From Lepidodermella squamata (taxonomy: Eukaryota; Gastrotricha), in the NCBI GenBank assembly GCA_047495785.1, contig JBLDXI010000041.1, positions 62,001 to 126,000 of the forward strand: a stretch of 64,000 bases of DNA, in the 5' to 3' direction. The notes under the pieces were generated by a model that was not told where the DNA came from, did not search any database, and saw only the letters and a list, made by a program, of their open reading frames with translations. Positions 25,886 through 34,013 of the stretch are shown here, in pieces (positions within the stretch are counted from its first letter, which is position 1; each line of letters opens with the position of its first letter). The translations under genes and the position numbers were made by a program.

Positions 25886-27702
25886 ATGACCTCAAGTCGG
25901 GCCTCAGTAGTGCCGCCGTTCATCAGCGAAGCTATTTTCTACGACGAAGCTTTGTTGGCTCTCGATACGACCGATGAGCCCATTCCCGGTGAAGATGAAA
26001 ATGAACCAATCGAAGCGAATGAAATTTTCATGAACTATGCGTCGGTGAAGGCAGTTTTTATCTGCTGTTATGCGTGCATTTTCCTATTCGGCGTCCTTAG
26101 CAACGGCGTCATGTTACTAGTCGGCCTGTCGAACTGGTGGAATGACGTAAACAGAACGCCCTCAGCAAAATATCCTCAATTGAATAACAACGCCCGCGGG
26201 AACAACACCGTAGCTGTGACGAATCTACTTGTAGCTAATTTAGCAGCGGGCGACATTGTGTTGTGCCTTTTCGGAGCTCCATCAACGCCGTATTCTTACT
26301 ATTCAACATCATGGGAATTGGGCTCGCTGGCGTGCCGATTTTTGCCATGCACTCTGATCACTTCAGTATGCGTTATTTCATTCACTTCCACCGTGTTGGC
26401 AGTCGATCGACACCTGGCGATATGCTATCCGGCTCAAAAGCGACTCGATGTTCGATGGACCTTTATCATAATTGCGATAATTTGGTTCGTATCGATAATT
26501 TTCAGCGTCCCGCTTTTCATGGCCAACAATCTAATTCAGACGGATGAAGAAAATCCCGATGTGGTGCGATGTCAAGAAAATTGGGCTAATATTGAGATGC
26601 AACGCCTCTTTTCTACAACCGTTCTGGTTATGCAGTTCGGTTTACCGTTCGCAGTTATTTTCTACTGCTACGGAGCAATTTTTCTAGTCATTCGAGCGCA
26701 GGATAGTTTCCGCTCGAAAGCCGCAGCTCACGTTACAGTCATGCCGCTAGCCGTTGGACTATCTGACTGGCAGGTTAATGATACGCCAGTTGTGGCTAAA
26801 CCGATTAGGAAAGCGAGTCAAAAGGGAGGGTCGGGTTTAGCCACCCTGCCGAGCGATGGCTGTTTCGGCAAATGTACCTTTGTTTCGCTGATGTTCGACG
26901 CGCGATTTATGCGAACGACGCGCATTTTGCTGTCGATGATATCTGTTTTCATGGCTTGTTGGCTCCCGATCAATTTTTTGCTGATTCTTAGCGATTTTTT
27001 CACGGCGAATTTGTGGGCGTCAACTCGATGGTACTCGCTGGCTTACTTCTCAGCTCACGTGATCGCCATGTCCTCGACCCTTTGGAACCCGCTTCTATAT
27101 GGTTCGCGGTTTCTATATATATTATTGACCGGTTATTTTTATCTCATTTTTACGTAGGCTGGATGAACGACAATTTTCGCAAAGAGCTCGTGCGAACTAT
27201 GTCATTTGTACGAGGCAATAAACGCGAGAGCAGCAGTGTCATAGTGGCTGATGATGAGACGTTTGTAAACAGCCCCCCGAACGAGGCTCTCGCTCGAAAC
27301 AGCGCGACGTCGACTACATCACCGCTGATTAATGATGGCAATTACAAGCTATTAGACGGATATGCGGAAATTGCGCCTTCGCATCGCCTAACAAGGCTTC
27401 CGACCGCCTCTGAAACTAGCCAAAAAACTGCTGCAACGGTACTCGCGCTTAGCAACATCATCGATGAGGAGGACAGCGGTGCAATTTCGTCCTTCGAAAA
27501 TTCCGGTTCTAATTTCGGTACACCGAGTCAACAAAACGATGAGTCAGAAGAGACAATTCATAAGGAACAATACGAAAATCACACAGAGAGTGAAGTTAAC
27601 AAAGCTGTGATTGGCGAGAGAGATCGCAGTGCCGTTGATATAAATTGTTTATCGAACTACGATGAATCCTCCGATCAAAACACGCTTTTCGACTATAGAT
27701 AA
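25886..27702 (+). CDS. Neuropeptide Y/F-like class A GPCR
   Basis: Two exons, 25886-27101 and 27158-27702; 586 aa. The single intron splits the NPxxY region so that NPLLYG joins WMNDNFRKEL, the form seen in NPF, sNPF and related receptors. The donor ATG|GTTCGC is poor, but phase and family sequence require it. TM1 starts near residue 55; TM3 ends with LAVDRHLAICYP, DRH in place of DRY; TM6 is SVFMACWLPINFLL. The first intracellular loop is unusually long (about 30 residues, Asn-rich). The third loop is about 90 residues and the C-tail about 160, Ser/Thr-rich. The conserved Cys pair is present (LACRFLPC and VVRCQENW). It lies just upstream, on the same strand, of two neuropeptide precursor genes. 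Ligand class is inferred; related peptide receptors cannot be excluded. Confidence 0.8.
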
Positions 27703-28612
27703 CCCGGTTTACACTCCTTTGTTTCGTGCGTTGTCACGTTAAATTGATTTTGGAAATAAATAAATTCTTGATAAAGTCTTACATTTACTTATTTGCTTTA
27801 TTGTAGTAATTGAAAGGGACAAATAAAGAAAGTTTTTTGCGGAGGCTTCAGCTGGAAATCCTAAATCCCCACTGGCGAGCGGGTTTATTATTGCCAACTG
27901 CCAACTGCCTCCCAATGGCCATCGATCTTTTCTCTTCTTCACATACGTCTTTCAAGATGACTTAAGGCGGCACAAAAGGATTTCGTGACACCTACCCATC
28001 GCAATTATAAAAAATTCTGCACCGCAATCTATTTCAGCACAGACGTCTATACTATAGGCGCATGAAGGATCATGGCCTGGATCATGAGTGCTGATTTTGA
28101 ATCCAATATTGCAAAAATAAACGCAAACGCTGCGTGGGGTCCGTGAAAAAGTATTGAAGTATCACTATGAAATCTAAAACGCCACACCATTCGTAGTCGA
28201 AAATTACTAAAATCGCCCATCCTATAGTATTAGCTTGACCAACATTTATCATGTGATGCTCGGTTTACCAAACCATGTTTTCCATGCTTCGGTGAACGAG
28301 TTTGACCTGCGTCTTCCAACTTGGTTAGTTTAACCGGAGGCAATTTTCAGCTCATTATTGTTCGATAAAGTGGCATTGTAATCCCAAAGAGAAATCCAAA
28401 GTATTCCCTGCTGGCGAATAGTTATCGCTGCGTGTCGACTAGTAATCAGATTACAATACATTTAGTCCGGTAAGCACGGTAGGTCATCTGCACTACATTG
28501 GGAGCCTCTTGCGAATTGTCTGATGACTAGGTGTGATAATGAACTGAAAATCATACGTATATTTTTGCTTTAATATGGACAAAATCATTTTCGCATTTTC
28601 GTTTTTATAGGA
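27703..28612 (+). other. Intergenic: receptor 3' end and promoter of first neuropeptide gene
   Basis: AATAAATAAA near 27755 is a likely polyadenylation signal for the receptor gene. Immediately before the neuropeptide start codon is ...TTTTTATAG|GAATG, a good 3' splice site, so this gene probably has a 5' UTR intron with its first exon inside this stretch. No other gene was seen. Confidence 0.5.
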
Positions 28613-29044
28613 ATGTTGCGACCGTTATTTTCAACTTCCTTAATTATAATGCTGGCAGCCTCAGCTTTGGCACGGCCAATTCCCTACAAGTATTCCAGTA
28701 ATAGAGAACTATCTAAGCCTGATATGAGATACAATCTCGAATCGATAGACTCTCTGTTGCCATCAACGCGGCTTCTTGTACAGCAGGATGGTATAAAAAA
28801 TAATCAGGATGCTTTCGGTCTTCAGAAGTCCTTCCAATCGCTGCCCAACAGCTTAGCGAAGTTGAAAAACCGTAATTTAGGTCTAGCATCTCCTTCGTTA
28901 CCCCGAACAAACATTGCCAAATTTGCCAGAGTTCGATCCTTCGAGCCTTCCTTGGATTTCAATTCCGCATTGAACGCCGACCAGGAGACGTGGCATGAGC
29001 AGCTTTCAAGCAGCTGGGGGCGGAAGAAGCGGAGCAACCAATGA
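28613..29044 (+). CDS. Neuropeptide precursor 1, myoinhibitory/allatostatin-B-like W(X7)Wamide
   Basis: 143-aa prepropeptide in one coding exon. Residues 1-20 are a signal peptide ending SALA. The C-terminus reads ETWHEQLSSSWGRKKRSNQ: W127 and W135 are seven residues apart, followed by a Gly amide donor and the cleavage site RKKR. Processing would give a peptide ending in W-amide. Myoinhibitory peptides (allatostatin B) have two Trp separated by six, sometimes five to eight, residues and end in Wamide; they act on muscle, gut and feeding circuits. No dibasic site lies just before the peptide, so the N-terminal cut is unclear (ARVR at 105-108 is the nearest). Only one copy is present, whereas arthropod precursors usually carry several. 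A splice acceptor directly before the ATG implies a 5' UTR intron. Confidence 0.75.
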   Translation: MLRPLFSTSLIIMLAASALARPIPYKYSSNRELSKPDMRYNLESIDSLLPSTRLLVQQDGIKNNQDAFGLQKSFQSLPNSLAKLKNRNLGLASPSLPRTNIAKFARVRSFEPSLDFNSALNADQETWHEQLSSSWGRKKRSNQ

Positions 29045-29060
29045 TCGACACTACTCTTGC

Positions 29061-29118
29061 CATAGATAATAATAATTAGATTATTCGGAATGATCAGCAA
29101 GAATTATTATTATCTATG
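29061..29118. mobile_element. 58-bp MITE-like palindromic insertion with 8-bp target duplication
   Basis: CATAGATAATAATAATT (29061-29077) and its perfect reverse complement (29102-29118) form 17-bp terminal inverted repeats around a 24-nt spacer. The unit is flanked on both sides by the identical 8-mer ACTCTTGC (29053-29060 and 29119-29126), the layout of a terminal-inverted-repeat transposon insertion. Eight-bp duplications are typical of hAT-type elements. It starts 16 bp after the stop codon of precursor 1, so its hairpin would be in that mRNA's 3' UTR. Confidence 0.7.
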
Positions 29119-29126
29119 ACTCTTGC

Positions 29127-30049
29127 AGTTGAAAGAAATGTTTGAACTGAAAGATTGTTGTAATACTTGATAAATAAAATTGAATACTTGTACATTTTCA
29201 ATAAATTTTGAATGTTTTACGGCTTCGATGGCCGATGGCTATCTGGCGCTTCTTGTCAACTAATTAGAATGCGATTACAGATGCATTGCTCTTTTATTAC
29301 TCGCCGTGTAGCCAGTGGCTTTCTAGTGTCTGTGAGTAAAATCCTGATCGTGGAAAGGAAATTCGATTTCCACCCACAATTCATGCGTTACAATTTTAAT
29401 CCTTCTATGAACATTACAAAGCCTCGCTACAAGAATATTGTAGGAACAATTTCCGCTTGTGCATTAGTAAGAAACTGAATAGTACGAAATGGAGAGCGAT
29501 AAGTAACCATCGTTTCCGCAAACACTCGACTTTTTTGAAAGAGTACCAAATTTTTCCACTCATAATGGCCGTGATTAGGCTCATTTTTATATTACGTACA
29601 TGAAGTATTTGCCCATGCGGCTACATGGCACTCAGGGTACTTCTTCAAGCCGCAATTTAATTTTAGCAAGGCTGGATCCAATGGTTTTTGCTGATCATTC
29701 CGAACGGCGCCTCGATAGCGGCTTATAAACGTCGAAATCTCCGCCCTAGTAATTTGGAAAGATGAGTAGGCGGGGTATCGGTACCATTATACATTAAAGC
29801 CGCCTGTGAAGTTTTCCCATGATGATTCTGTCGGAATTTTGCCTGTTTTAATGCGACTATGTTCTAGATTAATCGATTAATTAACGGTTTTACTGGCAAC
29901 CGTAAATTTTGTATACAAAAAACAGTCAAATTACGATTATCTCCTGGGAATTACCCACGCCTCCTTGGGTAGTCAAACTGCGTAGCAAAATGCGCTGCTC
30001 ATTTTGAGAATTTGATTTTTTTCTAGGGAAACGATTAATTGTTTGCTTT
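29127..30049 (+). other. Intergenic region between tandem neuropeptide genes
   Basis: AATAAA signals near 29171 and AATAAATT near 29202 fit the 3' end of precursor 1. TTTTTTTCTAG at about 30015-30026 is a good acceptor 24 nt before the second precursor's ATG, again suggesting a 5' UTR intron. No third precursor was found between them. Confidence 0.45.
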
Positions 30050-30388
30050 ATGCATAGTATTATGGCTACGCTTCATGTGATTTTGGCAATTCTTGTTGTT
30101 TTGAGTGAATGCGGAGCAAACCTACATAATTTCGGCAGAACGTCGACGCTACGTCTTCGAACAGGCGGCACCAATTTTTTCCAATCCGCCGATGTAACCC
30201 TGCCTAATAATGCGATAGAGAACAACGAGCAGAATGGAGGTGGCAAACCCAGGGCAAGGCTTCAAAACGAGCGAGTAACCAACCAGCTTGGCGAGATGCA
30301 ATATAAACCTGTCAGACTACGCAGACCTCTAACTGGCGAATCGCCGTCTCGCTGGCACGCGATTGCGGATAGCTGGGGCAAGAAATAG
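30050..30388 (+). CDS. Neuropeptide precursor 2, myoinhibitory/allatostatin-B-like W(X6)Wamide
   Basis: 112-aa prepropeptide, one coding exon, same strand and about 1 kb after precursor 1. The signal peptide is residues 1 to about 23 (from M1, or M5 if that Met is used). The C-terminus is RRPLTGESPSRWHAIADSWGKK: W102 and W109 are six residues apart, the exact allatostatin-B/myoinhibitory spacing, then Gly-Lys-Lys and stop, so the carboxypeptidase/amidation product would end ADSWamide. The dibasic R91-R92 gives a clean N-terminal cut for a 17-residue peptide. Between signal and peptide the propeptide resembles precursor 1 only loosely, suggesting an old tandem duplication. As in precursor 1 there is a single peptide copy at the very C-terminus. 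Confidence 0.8.
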   Translation: MHSIMATLHVILAILVVLSECGANLHNFGRTSTLRLRTGGTNFFQSADVTLPNNAIENNEQNGGGKPRARLQNERVTNQLGEMQYKPVRLRRPLTGESPSRWHAIADSWGKK

Positions 30389-31364
30389 TTCTTTTGAAAT
30401 ACAAAACCAGGACTGCTATAGAACGTAATTATTGCGCTATTTGTGCGGGACTGGAAGTTACGCGTTTGATTGTACTTTTGAATTGAGTAATAAAAGAAAC
30501 GTTCAACAACGTTTAACCACTTTTTCTAGGATGAACGATGAAGGCCTTCCAAGTCTTCAACTGGTCCCAAGACTGAAACCAGCTCTACTTCGATCTCATT
30601 AAAAGTTATATTGAGCTAGTAACTGGCTACCATTTTGGGTTATATTATAGGCTGACTCTCTGTTGTCTCACCATCTATCAAGCTTTGGATCTACCGATTT
30701 TTGTCTGGGTCGAGGAGGTATCCCAGCTCAACTCGGCTTGTAACGAACTTCCTTTACAACGAATTGATTCCTGACACCTTAGTGGTTCTCGCTATAATAA
30801 TATATTTGTATTAGTAGCCCAATAGAGCAACGGGAAATTTCACCGTTACGCCGGGAAGTTACGCAGATTCGACACTCGTGTCAGTAGAACCTACTAGTGC
30901 GAATACTGAAATAACAAGGTAGCTTTTTTGAAACTTAACCTAAGAACAGAACTGGGTTTCCGGGATTGCGGTTAGCTGAACTGAGCTAAAATGAGAATGT
31001 CATGATGCCTTTTCAGAATGTAATGATGATCCCGGGTCACATTCTGCGAAATTTGACCAGTTGTCACTTGTCACTCTTCTTTCAACCTTGGCTTCATACT
31101 GATCAGTGACGACCAGTGACAATCTGAACTCAAGAATGGTTTGACGAATATGTAGTAGAAAATGGAGAATAAAATGCACGTCACAATGAGTGGCATTTCA
31201 TGCAGCGACAATAATTATTTTATCATCTTCCGTTACAATTTGTTGTTCCATTTCTATTCTTCGACTCTTCCTCTCCATTCCGGATTCCAGATTCTGCTGG
31301 CTTAGACAACTTAGACAAATGGATTGGAATCGGAAGCAGGAAGAAGGAAGAATATATAACGACA

Positions 31365-31401
31365 ACAAATAAATAGGGATGAAACATTCCTATTTATTTG
31401 T
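31365..31401. repeat. 13-bp perfect inverted repeat
   Basis: ACAAATAAATAGG (31365-31377) is the exact reverse complement of CCTATTTATTTGT (31389-31401) with an 11-nt loop. Further out, TAACG (31357-31361) also pairs with CGTTA (31405-31409). No flanking target duplication is seen. Confidence 0.65.
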
Positions 31402-31779
31402 AGCCGTTACCGCTTCGCCGCCCGGCCTCCTTTGCCGAAGAGGAAGAAGGCACATCCATCCGACTTCATCATCTTTATATCTTCATCCTTCATCATCTTC
31501 CAGCTCATTTATTAGTAAATTTTACCCGCTCAAATGCGTTTAGATTTCCCAATTCGCGAATACCCAAGCTCGTTGTTGCTGTTTAATAGCTGTATCGTTG
31601 CTTGTTGCCGAAACCGTTAATTGTTAATTCTGATGGAGAAACTCCGGTTGGACTCTACTCGGCGATGCGAGAACCAACGTAGTCGCGGCAGCAGCGTCTT
31701 CCCTACTTCAAGTCGCACCGTCTCTCATGTATTAAATTTCAATTTCTGCCAGTTTCGGTGATCACGTAACTGAAAAATA

Positions 31780-31887
31780 TTCGGGGGTTTGACTTTCGGG
31801 AATTATAGCTTTCGGGCGTTGTTAGTAAATTCGGGCAAGTGCTTTCGGGTCATCGCTTACATGACATTCGGTTGTTTTTCATTCGGG
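31780..31887. repeat. Spaced-core array, TTCGGG core at about 15-bp period
   Basis: TTCGGG (one copy TTCGGT) recurs at 31780, 31795, 31811, 31830, 31844, 31867 and 31882. Most intervals are 14-16 bp, with wider gaps of 19 and 23. Bases between cores show no conservation. It sits 124 bp before a second array with a different core. Confidence 0.6.
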
Positions 31888-32009
31888 CACATGACAGCTA
31901 GCCGCGAAAATCAGAATATTGTTTGCAAGGAAGTTCCAGAAAGCTCCATTTCAGATTCAGTTTTGGTGAAGTTTCTATTTTTCATACTCTCGATTCTTTG
32001 ATACCTCAC

Positions 32010-32152
32010 GGCGGAAAATAATTTGGCGGAAAATCACTTGGCGGAAAAGTAACTCAGCGGAAAATGATGCTGGCGGAAATGCTGATGGCGGAAATGCGAT
32101 TGGCGGAAATTGTTTTGGCGGAAAAGCTTCAGCGGAGATGCACAAGCGGAAA
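32010..32152. repeat. Spaced-core array, GGCGGAAA core at 15-bp period, ten units
   Basis: GCGG followed by A-rich sequence recurs at 32011, 32026, 32041, 32057, 32073, 32088, 32103, 32118, 32132 and 32146, spacing 14-16 bp. The core is (G/A)GCGGAAA, with one unit GCGGAGA. The remaining 6-8 bases per unit differ. The core is close to the E2F half-site (TTTCCGCC on the other strand) but lacks one G of the classical GGCGGGAA, so regulatory function is only a possibility; a decayed minisatellite is the plain reading. Confidence 0.75.
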
Positions 32153-33177
32153 TTAGCTCTTTCATGGCGAATTATTCATCTCCGGTAGAAAAAATATTTG
32201 GCAACATTTCTAGGGGTTTTAGGGGTCCCTGATCACAATTTTGAAACCCGCTTGTCTCTATCTATCACCGTTGAGGCTGTGCGAAAAGTGGTCGAAATCT
32301 CCCTATCGGCCCAGCTGATTTCAGCACAATTTTCAAACACCCTAGTTTCAGCATCAGATGCTCTCAGCATTGATTTTTCATGCCTTAACAGTCCCTGAAA
32401 ATCTCCCTTTATTATTCTGAGAAAAGAAATCAGTTAAATCCAGTTTTTAAAAATCAGCATTTTGATCAGTATTCAGCCAAGTCAGTTTTTCATACGCTGC
32501 TGTTTTGAAGCACAAAAACACGCATCTCGCATATATAACGTCTGGGCCGATAGGACGATTTCGACTGGTTTGAATAAACTTCAATAGCTTCATCATTTGT
32601 TATTTCAAGTTCAAAATAATCGACACAGAGGTCAATGAAACTATGGCGAATTATCAAAAAAAAAATCAGAAACTCCCGTAATTTCGAATTGAAAAAATCG
32701 AAATTTCAATATCAGGTAGACTGTTTTAAAATAGCTACCATATTCTGGTCATGCCAAATATCGGCGCGTTCGTTTGAAATTCTTATAGCCAACATCGGAA
32801 AGTAGTATTCCTCAAACGGGCGATCAACAATTCATCAAATTCAAATTACTGTGAATTTTGAAAGACTAAATTCCGAAATCGTCCTTATGGCCATGATAGG
32901 GTTAGAGGTTAGAGCACACGAAAAAGTAAAATTTACCGTCAATGTGGCACACTGTCCGTCAGCGCATTCTGTTTTGGTGGCACACCCAGTTTTAATTCAC
33001 CCCAAATTTTAGCCCAATTCTGAAGCTCATCTTGAAATGAGAGCTATGAAATGAGAGCAATTTAGAGCTATGAATGGAAGACTTCATTGCCGGAAAACAT
33101 TATTTGGTGTTTACGTGGAAAAATAGTTGATCCGCTGCTCCGCGGTTTAGGGCACCAGTTGTTTGCACGCATAGCGG

Positions 33178-33400
33178 GCGGTAGCTCAAAGGGTGCACGG
33201 CGTAGTCGCCTCGTAATTCAGTCATGAGTATGCCGGCAAGTGCGGGTTTGAAAGCGGATTAGCACGCGGCAAAGGCGACAGTGTCAAGGAAAGAGGTCAT
33301 GAGTGCACCGTGGCCTCGCCTAAGATGAGGCCAATAAGGTGGACTACAGGCGCTTAGATAAAAATCTTAATAGCTGTCGCCTCCGGTATTTTCTAATTTA
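33178..33400 (+). repeat. Possible tRNA-derived SINE
   Basis: GGTAGCTCAAAGGGTGC at about 33180 resembles a polymerase III A box as found in tRNA-derived SINEs. About 60 bp on, GCGGGTTTGAAAGC near 33242 is a weak B box (consensus GGTTCGANTCC). No 3' tail or target duplication was identified, so limits are approximate and the call is tentative. Confidence 0.3.
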
Positions 33401-33466
33401 CTATAATGTTGCGCCCTTTTTTATTGTTTCAATGTGTGTGTAACTTCGGCTCTTTGGATTCGGACG

Positions 33467-33718
33467 CTTCGGACCTTGTAGGTATAGAGAATAGAGGAAT
33501 AGAGATAATGTCTATTCCTCCAAGCTTCGGACGGCCCATCCGAAGCGCGGCGGTCCGAAGTCTATTGTTCTCGTACTTCGGCGCCCTCATGTTGTTCTCT
33601 TGGAGGAAATGATTCCTTCCTCCAAGGTTGTTCTCGCGTCGCCCGCGTCGGTCGAAGTTGTGCGCGTTTATAAATGACGATCTCGTTCTTCAGACGTCCG
33701 CGCGCCCAACTTCGACCG
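33467..33718. repeat. Cluster of perfect inverted repeats (foldback region)
   Basis: Five perfect stems in 250 bp: CTTCGGACC (33467-33475) with 33552-33560; GAGGAATAGA (33494-33503) with 33511-33520; GCTTCGGA (33524-33531) with 33539-33546; CTTGGAGGAA (33599-33608) with 33617-33626; CGGTCGAAGTTG (33649-33660) with 33707-33718. The second and third are nested inside the first, a three-way junction shape. The fourth is flanked by an 8-bp direct repeat GTTGTTCT (33591-33598, 33627-33634), like a tiny foldback insertion. Confidence 0.7.
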
Positions 33719-33924
33719 TCCGAAATAGTTTATAAATCCAGCATATAAGCCTGAGCTTCCCGAAATTCCGGGGAGAGAAAAAATTAAACCCTCACCGTTC
33801 ATGGTTTTTAGTCAGCAATTAGTCATCATTCTACATTCTGCGCCCGCACCTTGTCACGATGAAGCTTGTCGACAGTTTCGTTTGAGGAAGATGCTTATTG
33901 TTTTTCGCTTTTTTCGCTTATTGG

Positions 33925-34013
33925 AAGAATAGGAAGAAGAACAGGAAGAGAGAAAGGAAGAAGAAGGAAGAACAGAAGGAAGAAGGAAGAATAAGAGAAG
34001 GAAGAGGAAGATC
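33925..34013 (+). repeat. GGAAGAA-rich purine tract
   Basis: Almost pure purine stretch built of variants of GGAAGAA, GAAGAAG and GGAAGAG. Simple-sequence DNA; the 73-residue Lys/Glu/Arg-rich frame across it is an artefact of this composition. Confidence 0.7.

Noticed and set aside
25886-27702. Receptor as a sex-peptide/MIP receptor orthologue
   Set aside because: The NPLLYGWMNDNFRKEL end and TM3 favour the NPY/NPF group; proximity to MIP-like genes alone is not enough to name it a MIP receptor.
31780-32152. CRISPR-like array
   Set aside because: Cores are only 6-8 bp with 6-9 bp spacers in a eukaryotic intergenic region; no repeat of 20 bp or more and no cas genes.
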